DNA of 64,000 nucleotides, taken from the NCBI GenBank assembly GCA_020002185.1, contig CM034539.1, positions 3,914,855 through 3,978,854 of the forward strand, written 5' to 3'. Of this stretch, positions 43,236-55,877 are shown piece after piece (the stretch's first letter is position 1; every line of letters begins with the position of its first letter). The notes beneath the pieces are model-generated. The model was not told the origin of the DNA. It saw nothing but the letters and a program-made list of their open reading frames with translations, and did no database searches. The position numbers and the translations under genes were made by a program. The stretch comes from Paraescarpia echinospica. Its lineage: Eukaryota; Annelida; Polychaeta; Sabellida; Siboglinidae.

Positions 43236-44885
43236 ATTTTGGAATAATCACCACAACATTGACAACGACAACAACAATTTTATGTTTCCTGACAGTTTTT
43301 GCAGTCATTCACGTTGGTCAAATAATATAGCATTTTCAATAACATTTTTTTTATCTAAACGTGATAATAATTGTGTACACATTTTTAGAGTACAACCTTC
43401 TATTACCTGTTTTTGGTGACCAATGATTACGCCATAACAAAATAATTTTTTTTACAAATGATGTAGCATATTTATAAGTAGGTTTGATGTGTTTAACAAG
43501 ATTTAATAAGATTGCCACCCAGAGAATTAACTCTAGGTGGCAGGTGGACAAGGAAGCCCTTTGGCTTATCGAGAGTCCATCCCTTTTATATATGTGTATC
43601 CCGCCCTTCTGAGGTATGTGTCGATTTTATTTGTAAACATATTCACGCTACTAGCACCCACACAATCAGCAGCTAATCTGTTCGAGTCATTTACAGTCCT
43701 TTGTGAAAATGAGAACTTTCTGATATCTAATCTACTCTGCTCCTTTGCTAATATAACTTCATGTCATCTAGTCCTTCTATCTTCCTTAACTGAGAAAAAA
43801 TAGTTATATCAATATTTTCATAACCATTCATTATTTTAAACACTTCTATCTGATCTCCTCTCAATCTCCCGGTCTCTAGTGTTGTTAAGCCACATTTTTA
43901 GGCGTATTTCGTAACTAAGATCCCTCAGGTTTGGTATCATTTTAATTGCTCTCCTCTGCACTCTTTCTATCATATCTATGTCCTTCCTGCGATATGGCAT
44001 CCACGCTTGAATACAATATTCTAAATGAGGCCTAACTATTGTTTTGTAAAGCGGTATTATTAGCTCTTTTTCCTTGTACGTTATATTCCGCCTAATTAAT
44101 CCAAGGATTTGATTTCCCTTTGAAGCTGCAATTCCGCACTGCTCTGAAACCTTCATATCAGCACTAATGGTTAACCCTAAGTCCTTTTCCTTTACAGTAG
44201 TACTTAGTACAGTACCCCCATTGCATTGTATATTCTACCTCTTCGTTCCCATGTCCTGCGTGGAGGCATTTACATTTCCCAAAATTGAACAGCATTTGCC
44301 ACTTTTCAGACCATTTGATCAACATGTCAAGATCATCTTGTAAATGTTGTCTATCTCCATCACTTTTAATTCTTCTAAACACTTTTGTATCATCCGAAAA
44401 TGTCAACACCTTGCTTGTTATTTCATCATCCAAATCGTTGATATATATTAAGAATAATATAGGTCCTAGTACTGATCCCTGTGGTACCCCACTCAATACC
44501 GATTTCGAGTTTGTAGCCTCCCTTTCAACTACTACACGTTGTCTTCTGTCAATCAGCCATTGTTCTATCCAGTTTATTATACCATTTCCTATGCCATGGG
44601 CCTTTAGTTTAAGCAGTAATCTTTGATGTGATACTTTGTCGAAAGCTTTTTGAAAATCTAAGTAGACGATATCTACTTGGTGATCCCTCATCTACCCACT
44701 CAGTGATGTCGTCCAAAAAACATAACATATTTGTTAAGCATGACCTCGCTTTTCAAAAACCCATGTTGAGATGGGTTTATAAAGTTACGTTTAACAAGAA
44801 AATCCACCGTGTGATCTTTAGTTAGTCTTTGTAATAATTTGCAAATCACTGATGTTAAACTCACTGATGTTTAGTTCTCTGACTT

Positions 44886-45490
44886 CCCAGCGGGCAAAAT
44901 GACGTGGGAAAAACGTTGTTTCAACGTCACGACAGACGTTTTCGCGATGTTGGAAACTAGTTCTATATGAAAGTTGAATCAACGTCATGTTTTGACGTCG
45001 TTTCGACGTCAGATTTTCACGTTGGTCCAATGTCAGGTTTTGACGTCGTTTCGACGTCAGATTTCCACGTTGGCCCAATGTCAGGTTTCAGAGTTGCATA
45101 AACGTCATGTTTCGACGTTGAATCGATGTCGTGTTTCAATGTCGTAGCGATGTCGAAAACTTGTTGAATTTGAAAGATGGATCGACGTCATGTTTATACG
45201 TTGTTTCGACGTCATGTTTCGACGTTATAGCGGTGTAGAAAACGGGTAGGATTTGATAGTTTGTCCAACGTCGGATGCGCACGTCGTTTCAACATCTGAT
45301 TTCAACGTCGTAGCGATGTTGAAAAAGGGTTGGATTCACAAGTAGGACAACGGCATATGCTATTGTCCATGTCGTTTTAATATCATTGCTATGTTGAAAC
45401 TATAATTATAGTCAAAAATAGGATGTCGTATGCGCACTTTTTTCGACGTCAATTTTCAAAGTCGTTGCTATGTTGAACACGACGTGGGTT
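44886..45490. repeat. Left subterminal palindromic repeats of the 6.9-kb element
   Basis: GACGTCGTTTCGACGTCAG, CACGTTGGYCCAATGTCAGGT and AACGTCATGTTTYGACGTTG-like units recur every 60-100 bp, with many half-sites AACGTC. The density of GACGTC and its inverse would favour hairpins. Confidence 0.85.
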
Positions 45491-45512
45491 TGATTAACGT
45501 CATATTTAGAAC

Positions 45513-45516
<4 letters not shown>

Positions 45517-45547
<31 letters not shown>

Positions 45548-45557
45548 CACACACACA

Positions 45558-45606
<49 letters not shown>
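45517..45606. repeat. (TA)n microsatellite with internal (CA)n
   Basis: (TA)n at 45,517-45,545, ACACACACAC, then (TA)n to 45,606. It borders the inverted repeat that starts the nested element. Confidence 0.9.
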
Positions 45607-45608
<2 letters not shown>

Positions 45609-47130
45609 GTACTCGTTCTATTAAGCGTAAAGTACGCTTAACAAATAATTGAGACATGGAAATATGTCAAAGGTTGTGTTCCAATAAGCGTACAAGGGTG
45701 TGCATCCATTTTCTTTGGTTCCTGAGTACAGCCAACTCAGTAGACATGACTGGCAAGCGATTTGTGCATCTCACATACGAGCAACAGGATACGAGTACAC
45801 TGTAAAAATCTAATAATTTAGGTGGACCTTTCGATGTTGTTTCATCACAAAGCTTTGAATCTTGAGTGATATCGGTAGAAATTAAAACACAATGATGAGT
45901 TCAACAGTTAAGGTTGGCATTGAGATCACTGTCACAATGATGAGTTCAACTGTTAAGGTTGGCATTGAGGTCACTGTCACAATGATGAGTTCAACAGTTA
46001 AGGTTGGCATTGAGATCACTGTCACAATGATGGGTTCAACAGTTAAGGTTGGCATTGAGATCACTGTCACAATGATGGGTTCAACAGTTAAGGTTGGCAT
46101 TGAGACCACTGTCACAATGATGAGTTCAACAGTTAAGGTTGGCATTGAGATCACTGTCACAATGATGAGTTCAACAGTTAAGGTTGGCATTGAGATCACT
46201 GTCACAATGATGAGTTCAACAGTTAAGGTTGGCATTGAGGTCACTGTCACAATGATGAGTTCAACAGTTAAGGTTGGCATTGAGATCACTGTCACAATGA
46301 TGGGTTCAACAGTTAAGGTTGCCATTGAGATCACTGTCACAATGATGAGTTCAACAGTTAAGGTTGGCATTGAGGTCACTGTCACAATGGTGGGTTCAAC
46401 AGTCAAGGTTGGCATTGAGGTCACTGTCACAATGATGGGTTCAACAGTTAAGGTTGGCATTGAGGTCACTGTCACAATGATGAGTTCAACAGTTAAGGTT
46501 GGCATTGAGATCACTGTCACAATGATGGGTTCAACAGTTAAGGTTGGCATTGAGGTCACTGTCACAATGATGGGTTCAACAGTTAAGGTTGGCATTGAGG
46601 TCACTGTCACAATGATGGGTTCAACAGTTAAGGTTGGCATTGAGGTCACTGTCACAATGATGAGTTCAACAGTTAAGGTTGCCATTGAGATCACTGTCAC
46701 AATGATGAGTTCAACAGTTAAGGTTGGCATTGAGGTCACTGTCACAATGATGAGTTCAACAGTTAAAGTTGGCATGGAGATCACTGTCACAATGATGAGT
46801 TCAACAGTTAAGGTTGGCATTGAGGTCACTGTCACAATGATGAGTTCAACAGTTAAGGTTGGCATGGAGATAACTGTCACAATGATGAGTTCAACAGTTA
46901 AGGTTGGCATTGAGGTCACTGTCACAATGATGGGTTCAACAGTTAAGGTTGGCATTGAGATCACTGTCACAATGATGAGTTCAACAGTTAAGGTTGGCAT
47001 TGAGGTCACTGTCACAATGATGAGTTCAACAGTTAAGGTTGGCATTGAGGTCACTGTCATGGGAATCGGATGTTGCTAAAAGGGGGTGTATGCTAATTAG
47101 GGCATGTACGCTTAATAGAGCGAATACGGT
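45606..47130. mobile_element. Nested 1.5-kb inverted-end element carrying the 45-bp minisatellite
   Basis: ACCGTACTCGTTCTATTAAG then CGTA at 45,606-45,629 is matched in inverted form by TACGCTTAATAGAGCGAATA then CGGT at 47,107-47,130 (two mismatches). The 45-bp array fills most of the space between. A small MITE whose interior expanded is the simplest reading. No coding sequence that looks like a transposase. Confidence 0.65.
45892..47060. repeat. 45-bp minisatellite, 26 copies
   Basis: The unit is AATGATGAGTTCAACAGTTA then AGGTTGGCATTGAGATCACT then GTCAC. About 26 copies differ mainly at two A/G positions (GAG/GGG in ATGATGRGT, GAGRTCACT). As 45 is a multiple of three and the unit has no stop, the array is open for about 395 codons on both strands; this is a consequence of the repeat and not evidence of a protein. 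Confidence 0.95.
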
Positions 47131-47339
47131 TTATATAATAATGTACGTTATCCCAAGATATATAGCTCTGCAAATATGTTTTTCAAATAGGAGCCCATTG
47201 CTTAAATATAATTTTAACATAATTGAGAAATGCGTGTTTTGAGAACTACGCAATTACAAAATCGGGACCTTCTGATAAAATAACATCATTTTATTTGACA
47301 AAGTACATAAATTCAAATGTCAAAAATCAGTATAAATGT

Positions 47340-47925
47340 TGTCAACGACTGTGCATATTCTCAAGCAACTGTGTTGTCTTTTGTCTGCCGCCGCCACCAC
47401 TTCTGTCAATGACTGTGTTCATTCTCAAGCTACTGTGTTGTCTTTTGTCTGCCGCCGCCACCACTTCTGTCAATGACTGTGCACATTCTCAAGCTACTGT
47501 GTTGTCTTTTGTCTGCCGCCGCCACAACTTCAGTCAATGACTGTGCACATTCTCAAGCTACTGTGTTGTCTTTTGTCTGCCGCCGCCACCACTTCTGTCA
47601 ATGACTGTGCACATTCTCAAGCTACTGTGTTGTCTTTTGTCTGCCGCCGCCACCACTTCTGTCAATGACTGTGCACATTCTCAAGCTACTGTGTTGTCTT
47701 TTGTCTGCCGCCGCCACAACTTCTGTCAATGACTGTGCACATTCTCAAGCTACTGTGTTGTCTTTTGTCTGCCGCCGCCACCACTTCTGTCAATGACTGT
47801 GCATATTCTCAAGCTACTGTGTTGTCTTTTGTCTGCCGCCGCCACCACTTCTGTCAACGACTGTGCATATTCTGAAGCTACTGTGTTGTCTTTTGTCTGC
47901 CGCCGCCACAACTTCTGTCTGGCGA
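47340..47925. repeat. 64-bp minisatellite, about 9 copies
   Basis: The unit contains ACTGTGTTGTCTTTTGTCTG, CCGCCGCCACCACTTCTGTC and AATGACTGTGCACATTCTCA. Copies are over 95% alike by eye, with C/A changes in CCACCAC/CCACAAC. 64 is not a multiple of three, so frames shift along the array. Confidence 0.95.
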
Positions 47926-49089
47926 GACCTGGAAGGAAAAATTATGAAAATGGGTAAAACACTTGGAAATAACAAAGAAGGCACGCCTGAAACGTGGAAT
48001 GAACACACTACAACTGATACCAGGCCTGGGGTAATAGTAATATGTAATAGTAACGATGACAAATATTGAAGGAATAGTTATTTGTTGAGCAAAAACTCAA
48101 TGTAATAGTAATAGGAAGCAATGTAATAGTAATTTACCTATTACTTTGATATTGAACATTGAACATTTAACCGAATTGCAACTACATAACAATTCCATTT
48201 GATTATTTTGTACATTCCACTAATTTATATTCCACTAGTTTCTCCAGGTTTTATGGTTGCTCCCCCTTGTCAACTTCAGCATAGCCCTGGTGAAGTTTAA
48301 CCCTACAGTTTTATGAGCGTTTACCTAGCAAGAGACATTGATACAGTGTGACTGCTGCATTGACTAATGGGATTAAACTGGGCTTTCACTGCTTTGAAAC
48401 CAGTTCTGCCAAGTGACAAGTTGCCAACTACCCTTTTCAAGTAAGCCTATGGGTTTAGTGACTGTTTCCATGATGCACGCAAATCAGCCTAACTACAGCG
48501 GGTGTGAAAATCATCCTGATGTATTTGTACTTTGTATAACTACAACATTGTAGGCAAGTAATGATCTGGTTTGGGAAGCCCCTACCTTCCCCTCAACCCT
48601 ACAGAGTGTAAATATGTATTTTCGGTTCACACAAGCATTGACACAATAGCAGCCTTAAATGAACAGATAATATCGAATATTCACTTAAGAATAAGTTATA
48701 ATACACCGTTGATTTATATACACCTTGGTATATCGTAAGTCTGATTTATATCATAAAATAATTTGCTTTAATCATTTGAATGAGCGACACCAAAGTCTTG
48801 TAGCCTTTGTTTTGCTTTGTTCTCGTACCCACGTGCGTTTATTTACTCGCAACTCTGATCTAGGTCAAGATGGCGTCGGAACCGTGTATCTGTGTACTGA
48901 AATGAGCGATAAACCGCGCATGTTGTAAGTTTGTAACAAACCGGAACATTTGTCTCAAAAGAGCGCTAATATTTTATAACGTAAATATGCCTGGGATCAC
49001 GTGGACCGATAAGTGACATAATTAACTCTCTGAGGTATCACATTTAGACAACATATAAACAAAGTTATTGACAATTAACGAGGGCTGGA
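47926..49089. other. No gene recognised
   Basis: AT-rich interior of the 6.9-kb element. The motif GTAATAGTAATATGTAATAG is locally repeated near 48,030-48,140. ORFs are short and without recognisable domains. Confidence 0.45.
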
Positions 49090-49378
49090 GCAACGCTCAG
49101 ACACACCACTCATACCTGGTCAGTCACACCACTCATACCTGGTCAGTCACACCACTCATACCTGGTCAGTCACACCACTCATACCTGGTCAGTCACACCA
49201 CTCATACCTGGTCAGTCACACCACTCATACCTGTTCAGTCACACCACTCATACCTGGTCAGTCACACCACTCATACCTGGTCAGACACACCACTCATACC
49301 TGGTCAGTCACACCACTCATACCTGGTCAGTCACACCACTCATACCTGGTCAGTCACACCACTCATACTTGGTCAGTT
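49090..49378. repeat. 23-bp minisatellite, about 12 copies
   Basis: The unit CACACCACTCATACCTGGTC plus AGT is repeated without spacers, with single-base variants (TTCAGT, CAGACAC, ATACTTGG). Confidence 0.95.
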
Positions 49379-49639
49379 TAAAATCGCCAAAAGCACGCAA
49401 ACTACATGATGACAAAGAATGCTGTTTAGTTATGTCTCTTTTATGTACATTAACAAACACAACAGTTAACCTAATAAAAACGGATGGTAACACTTACTTG
49501 CAAATATTTATCGATTACGTAGCAGTAGCAGTCTCTTCGCTTGTTCGCAAATTCAACGCCTCACATTATGTGACGTCATTCGCAAGGCATGCTGGTATTG
49601 CATCAAACCAACATTAAACCATAATCCCTATAATTATAC

Positions 49640-49990
49640 GGGGGTTTCTTTCTTCTATACAGGGGTCACATCTATGGCAGACAGATATAACAAATCTGAT
49701 GACAGAAAAAGACCTGGGCAGGGCACATCAGCAGGCTACGAGATAGCCGATGGACATCGCATATAGCAACCTGCATAGAGACCTTACGAAGAAGGGAAAC
49801 GATCTAGAGGAAGACCGGCGAGACGGTGCAGAAACGAACTAAACGAGTACTGGAAGGGCTCCATCTGGCAGAGGATAGCGCAAGACAGGTTGATCTGGAA
49901 ACGGCATGCCGAGGCCTTCGTCGAAATACGGGACACTACTGCTGCACGATGATGATAATGATGATGATGATGATGATGATGATGGTGGTG
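49640..49990 (+). mobile_element. RTE-like LINE 3' end, plus strand
   Basis: In shifting frames the plus strand encodes KRSRGRPARRCRNELNEYW-type sequence, then GSIWQRIAQDRLIWKRHAEAF and the stop region, the C-terminus of the same RTE family as 62,277-63,165. It ends in a (GATGAT)n tail at 49,948-49,985, the usual RTE 3' tail. Numerous shifts make it inactive. It is nested in the 6.9-kb element. Confidence 0.8.
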
Positions 49991-50301
49991 GTGGCAGCAA
50001 GAATTGTGCTGATACAAAAATACTCAAAATGTATTTCTACCACATTCCAGTAGCTTAATTAATGTGTATGTTTACTATCAATTAATTAAGGTACCTCTAA
50101 TAACAATTATATATATCTCTAAATCACTTTCATTCATGGATAATATGTGGCACTTTCATGAGATGAATGTCGATATTTTGCCATTTTGTTTATTACTGGA
50201 AACGGGTGGACGGGCAGAAAAAGTCAATATATTAGGCCTAGTAAAATGTATTACCTTTGAATGTGCTCCTAGTTATCTGGAGACCATTAAAACATATTGC
50301 A

Positions 50302-50404
<103 letters not shown>

Positions 50405-50949
50405 TTGGTCAAAGACGAATCTAGATTACATTAATGTTTTTAATTGTTATGTCTGACCGTGGTGACACGTCAAGATGCCAATATTTGTGTATTGCATGTA
50501 TACTCCAGTGACTTATTATTTAATATACATATATCATGAATATGTTACATTACTAGGGCAGATTACATGCATAGTACTTATAACCGATATATAAGACATA
50601 TACGTGATACGTCAGATAAATGTCCCGTATACATGCCTGCCAATAAATTATAAGAGTACCCGACACATGCAGCTTCGCATGAGCAGTGGGGCATGAGCAT
50701 ACAGCTGGAGGTACTTGAACCTGACATTCTCCTGAACTTATTTCAAAACTCGGAAGTTTGCAGTTATATGGATACCATTCTTCCAGGCAACATATACATG
50801 CTCGCACTGACGCTATACATGCTGCGTTAAATTATAATCACCGCGATGCGTTTCGGTGATGTAGGGCCGTGCGTAAGCGGCATCCTCGCCACTCTTAGTT
50901 TATACTATGACGAAAGGTTACAGTTGGTACACTTGCAATCATTATCCTG
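50405..50949. other. No gene recognised
   Basis: Interior of the 6.9-kb element between the microsatellite and the right-hand repeats; only short ORFs on the minus strand, none recognised. Confidence 0.45.
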
Positions 50950-50959
50950 ATCAGCGACT

Positions 50960-51700
50960 ACTTCAAAATGTCAGATTTCCACGTCCGTATTTCTTTGATG
51001 ACCAGACGTTGTAAAGACGTCGGTTTAGGTTGTCGACTTGATTTAAACGTTGTATCAGCGTTAAACCACCCACGTCAATATGACGTCGACGGCAATACGT
51101 TATAAAGACGTTGATTTCATGACACGAATCGAGTTGGTTGGGCTGTCAATTTGATTGCAACGTCGTACGGATGTGAAATTTCCACGTCCGTATTTCGTTG
51201 ATGACCAGACGTTATAAAGACGTCGGGTTAGGTTGTCAACTTAATTTCAACGTTGTATCAACGTCACACCACCCACGTCATTATAACGTCGCTGGCAAGA
51301 CGTTATAAAGACGTTGATTTCGTGATATGAATCGTGTTGGTTGGGCTGTCAACTTGATTGCAACGTTGTACGGATGTCACATTTCCACGTCCATATTTCG
51401 TTGATGACCAGACGTTGTAAAGACGTCCGGTTAGGTTGTCGACTTAATTTCAACGTTGTATCAACGTCACACCACCCACGTCATTATAACGTCGATGGCA
51501 AGACGTTATAAAGACGTTGATTTCATGACAAGTTGGGGTGTCAACTTGATTGCAACGTTGTACGGATGTCACATGTCAACGTCAGTATTTCGTTGATGAC
51601 CAAACGTTGTTATGACGTCGGGTTATGTTGTCGATTTGATATCAACGTCGTGTCAAGGTCATATTTCAATGATTTTACAACGTTGACGATCATATGTTTT
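50960..51700. repeat. Right subterminal ~205-bp tandem repeats of the 6.9-kb element
   Basis: Four units contain CCACGTCCGTATTTCGTTGA, TGACCAGACGTTATAAAGACG, CACACCACCCACGTCATTAT and GTTGGGCTGTCAACTTGATT; the landmark GTATTTCGTTGATGACC falls at about 50,983, 51,187, 51,393 and 51,590. The right array has a different sequence from the left one but uses the same AACGTC/GACGTT core. Confidence 0.9.
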
Positions 51701-53040
51701 AATGACATTGTATTTATGGTGTTCGACGTCGCAACGTATATCCAACCACTAATCGACGTCGTAGCAACGTTGTGTGCCCACTGGGTTGTTTCTCGAACCT
51801 TTTTTAAATAACGGTATAATGTTTGCCTCTTTCTGTTCTAAAGGAACCACTCCCTCTTCTAATGACAAATTGAAAACTATTGCAAGCGGTACGCTAATTT
51901 GTTCTACAATTTCCAATAGTAATTTTGGCGGAATCCCATCCACTCCAGGTGATATTTTATCCTTCATAGCCCTTATTTTCTTAGCTACCATTTCCGGGGT
52001 TACAATTAATTGTCCTAAATAGTCTGAATCTGCCCCTTGAACTTAGCCTCTTGTACTGGCAGTGAACTAATATCTTCTCTGGTAAACACTGAACTAAAGT
52101 ACTCATTCAGGTCTTCTGCCATTAAGAATCCCTCTTATATTATATTTCCAGCACTATCTTCTAGAGGATCGACCTGATCTTGAACTTTTTGTTTGCTTCG
52201 AACATACGCATAAAAACTCTTGCTGTCATGTTTTATATTACTAGTTAATTGTTGTTCATAGCTTCTCTTTGAATTTCTAATTTCAGCTGTAGCTTGGTTA
52301 AATGCTTCTTTATAACTGTTGTAGTTTTTATCATTTCCACTACATCTATATGACTTCCACCTCATTTGTTTATACTTAATTTTTCTAATGGCTTCTTTCG
52401 ATAAGTGTTTCTTTTTGGACCGTTTCCCTTGTTTTTGAAGGGTACAAAATTATCGACTGTGCACTTAATTTCACTCTTTAATATATTCCAACATTCTGTT
52501 GCTGTTTTATTTTTCAGTGTGTTATTCCAGTCTATTTTTGCTAAATATTTCCTCATGTCCTTATACCTTCCTTTATGGAAATTTCTCCTATACTGCTTTT
52601 TACTATTCCTTTCTGATTTTGGTAAAATGTATTTGGTTGTGATCACTACTCCCCAGTGGCTCACATATCTTGACATTGTCAACAAATTCATTCTGTGAGG
52701 ACAAAACTATGTCTAACATATTTGCACCCCTGGTTGGTTCTAGCACATGTTGAGAAAGGAAAGTATCTTGAACTAAAACTAAAAACTTGTGGTCCTCACT
52801 CCCTATACTCTGTAGAGTGGTTAAAATCCCCCATAATAATACAGTCCCGTTTGCTTATTTCCCTTATAGCGTTTTGTATTTTTTCATTGTCTTCTATGCT
52901 TATGTTTGGACTTCGATAAACTAACCCAAGTGTTAACGTTAAGTTTCCTGTAACTATGTTACACCAAACAGCTTCTTCGCAATCTGCTTCGTGTTGCGAA
53001 AGAACAGGTTTGTGCGTGACTTGTTTGGTGTGCACATATT

Positions 53041-53689
53041 TGTGTGAGTATCAAATATTTTAATTGTAAACAATTGAACATAGTAAAGCATCTGAGCAAA
53101 ACTTATATTGTGGTTTATACCGTAATTCATGTTAACATTAACATTTAAGCTCCATTCTTCAAATTGAGTGTAGTTGGATGATGTTTGGAGGGCTATAACA
53201 TATAGGTTTCAAGTGGTTTTTTGTTCACTCACACCAGCCTACTAGTAAACATAACATACGCATAACATAGACAATTACATACAACACATTGTATTAAAAA
53301 CACATTGTGTTTTATCTTGTTGATAAGCTAATTTAATTAAATATATCCTGCTTCTTTATAACATTTCTTTACATAAGTTTGGTCCTACTATTAGTTTATC
53401 TAATGTGCTGATTGTATTCTTTAAAAAATGAAGGTGATACATTTACAAATAACACTAACATTCCAGCAGTTTACATGCTAGTATTAATGTCATCAGCATT
53501 ATTTGGAACCCATCTTGAGGCCATGTTCAGCTAACAGCTGTATACACATATTCAAACATGAGTGCACAGTGCTATCACTGTCTGTGAGATTTTGACACTT
53601 TGGTGTTAATTACTTTGGATCCTTTGTCCCTGTGCTGTATATTGCCCCACTGACACCCTATTGTCACATAGTCAAACAAGATGCCTGTG
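53041..53689. other. No gene recognised
   Basis: AT-rich sequence between two LINEs, without a coding frame. Confidence 0.5.
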
Positions 53690-55877
53690 GATGGGCTGTA
53701 TTGTTAGAACCTCCCAGCAAGTGGTACCGCCGACCATACCGCTCAAGGTGGTACCGCAATACTGTCAGTAGACCTTGACCGTCTGATCTCAATGATAGGG
53801 TCGGTGAATACGGTGTCACCAGTGACGTCAGATACTCTGGCTGAGGTGATGAACAGCGCCATACACCAGTAGGAGAATCTTGAATTCGATCCGTTGGTGA
53901 ACTTGCAACCAATGAAGATTGAACAGAACTGGTGTGATATGATCTCTTCTGCGGGTCCCCGTAATGAGCCGCGTTGAAACAATGTTGGACCATCTGTAGC
54001 TGATGCAGCAGAGTCTCAGGCAAACCATAAAATAGCGCATTGCCGTAATCGACTCGAGACAAAGCTAAGGCATGAATTATTGTCTTGCACGCAGCGGTAG
54101 TCAAACATTTCCGGTGACCGATTGTCAGTTGGTGCAGAAGGATCTGGACAGTGTATGTCTTTGGTGTGAGACATGGCACCTTAAACTTAACGTTGAGAAA
54201 TGCTGCATAATGTCATTCACTAACAAAAAGAAACGTATATCCTATGACTACACGATTTTAAGCCTGTCTCTGCCCAAGGTCACCGCTGTCAAAGATCTCG
54301 GCATCACATTGACCGACAGTTTGACTTAAAGATCATATTAATCATTGTGTTTGTAAAGCTTTTAAGATGAGTGGTTTTATTAAGCGCGTTTGCACAACAT
54401 TTACCGATGTACAGGCTTTGCGATCGTTGTATATATCTCTAGTCAGAAGCCAGTTGGAGTATTGCAGTGTTATCGGGAATCCCTGGCAACGTACGTTTAT
54501 TGACAAAATCGAACGAGTTCAAAAGAAATTCATTAAATATCTATGTTACAAATCCAAAATACAGTACTCCTCTGACAGTTATCCTGAACTTTGCCATCAT
54601 TTTAAACTACCTTCCCTTCAACTTCGTAGGCAAGTTGCAGATCTTATGTTTTTACACAAGTGTGGGCACTCCCAACTAGATTCGTCGTATCTGGTAGGGG
54701 CTGTCCAATTTCACTGTCCTTCACGATCTCTACGAAACTACACCCCTTTTAGAGTTTCCAATAGCAGAATCAACATTAGAAAACACTGTGTTTTGAATAT
54801 ATGTATGACTACTTTCAACACATTGTATTTAAGTAATCCAGCTTGTGATATATATTCAGGAGCTGAACCATTTATATCCTCAATTCAAAAACGTTTCTAT
54901 GTATAACAGATGTTTGCCTGATATAGTTGATGTTGATATTGTGTGGTTTTTATGTCCTTATTGTTTTTATTATTCTATTATTATTTTATTATTTATATGT
55001 ATTGTTTCAGTTATCAGTCCTGTTACTGGGTCCACTGGACCTGTTGGAAACTGAATAAATAGAATACAATACAATACAATTTCCTGATCCTGGCGATGCT
55101 GTGAATATGGCAGTATGCCACCCGACAAACACGGCGTACATGCCCCGCCATTGACATAGTGTCGTCAACAGTAACACCGATGTGCCGAATACATGGTTTC
55201 GGCGTGATGTAGCAGCCACATACATCAATGGCTTACATGTTTATGGTTACGCACAACGGAAATGACGACGACTTCTGTTTTACTCTAATTTAGAAGAAGG
55301 TTGTGAGATGCCATCCATGATTTCACGTCAGCGGTACATCGCGTTATGCGGTCAATGGCAGTTGTAACGTGCACTGGCTGATCACGCGGAAATTCAAAAT
55401 ATTGCTGAGTAGCGTTTGAATATACGGTGGAGCCCAAGACAGTAGATAGTAAAAAGCAGGGGTCCCAATACTCTACCTTGCGGTACATCATAGCACAGAT
55501 CAACACTTCGTGAGGTGACGCTCCCGATGTTGACAGCTTGTGTTCGCAGGGAAAGATACTACTGTAGCCAGCGGTGAGCGTTGTCACGTATGCCTATGTG
55601 GTGAAGTTGGTCGAACAACAGGCGATGATCGACAGTATCGAAGGCAGCACTCAAGTCGAGCAGCACCAATATTACGGTCATCCGAGTATCCAGTGAAAGA
55701 AAAATGTCGTCTTGTATACGAACGTCGGCTGTTTCTCAATTGTGTGCAGGGCGGAACGCACTCTGAAAGACATCAAATAAACTAGTGGCGTCCATGTGTC
55801 GTCGAATTTGCGATGCAACAATCTTCTCGAGGAGTTTCGAAATGAAACTCAGGTTAGATATTGGACGATAGTTAGCG
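53690..55877 (-). mobile_element. L2-like LINE, minus strand, interrupted by a nested LINE
   Basis: From 55,877 on the minus strand: NYRPISNLSFISKLLEKIVA, then LVLLDLSAAFDTVDHRLLFD, VPQGRVLGPLLFTIY, DRITRCTADVKSWMASHNLLL, then VCRVAYCHIHSIARIRK (to 55,085); after the nested insertion, CLTTAACKTIIHALALSRVD, TRLITGTRRRDHITPVLFNL and EFKILLLVYGAVHH to about 53,830. This is the catalytic and C-terminal part of an L2-like reverse transcriptase. The YxDD box is not intact and several shifts are present. The frame across the nested insertion reads IRK|CLTTAACKT, as expected for an uninterrupted RT. Confidence 0.85.
54113..55078 (+). mobile_element. 966-bp 5'-truncated LINE with ATTTCC target duplication
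   Basis: ATTTCC at 54,107-54,112 is repeated at 55,079-55,084, directly flanking the element. Inside, the plus strand encodes the end of a non-LTR reverse transcriptase: CETWHLKLNVEKCCIMSF, VTAVKDLGITLTDSLTF, a frameshift at about 54,335, then RSLYISLVRSQLEYCSVI, RVQKKFIKYLCYKS and RRQVADLMFLHK, with a stop at 54,906. The 3' end is GAATACAATACAATACA, a short pentanucleotide tail typical of such elements. Insertion was into the minus-strand L2-like LINE, so it is younger than that element. Confidence 0.88.

Noticed and set aside
44285..44626. Plus-strand ORFs at 44.3, 51.8 and 52.4 kb
   Set aside because: Antisense shadows of the minus-strand CR1-like reverse transcriptase and endonuclease.
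45882..47079. Two overlapping 390-codon proteins
   Set aside because: Both are readings of a 45-bp minisatellite without stops; no start context, splice sites or known domain.
49090..49378. Possible CRISPR array (regular 23-bp repeats)
   Set aside because: The repeats are contiguous, with no spacers, and the genome is animal. It is a minisatellite; the 25-, 64- and 45-bp arrays were dismissed likewise.
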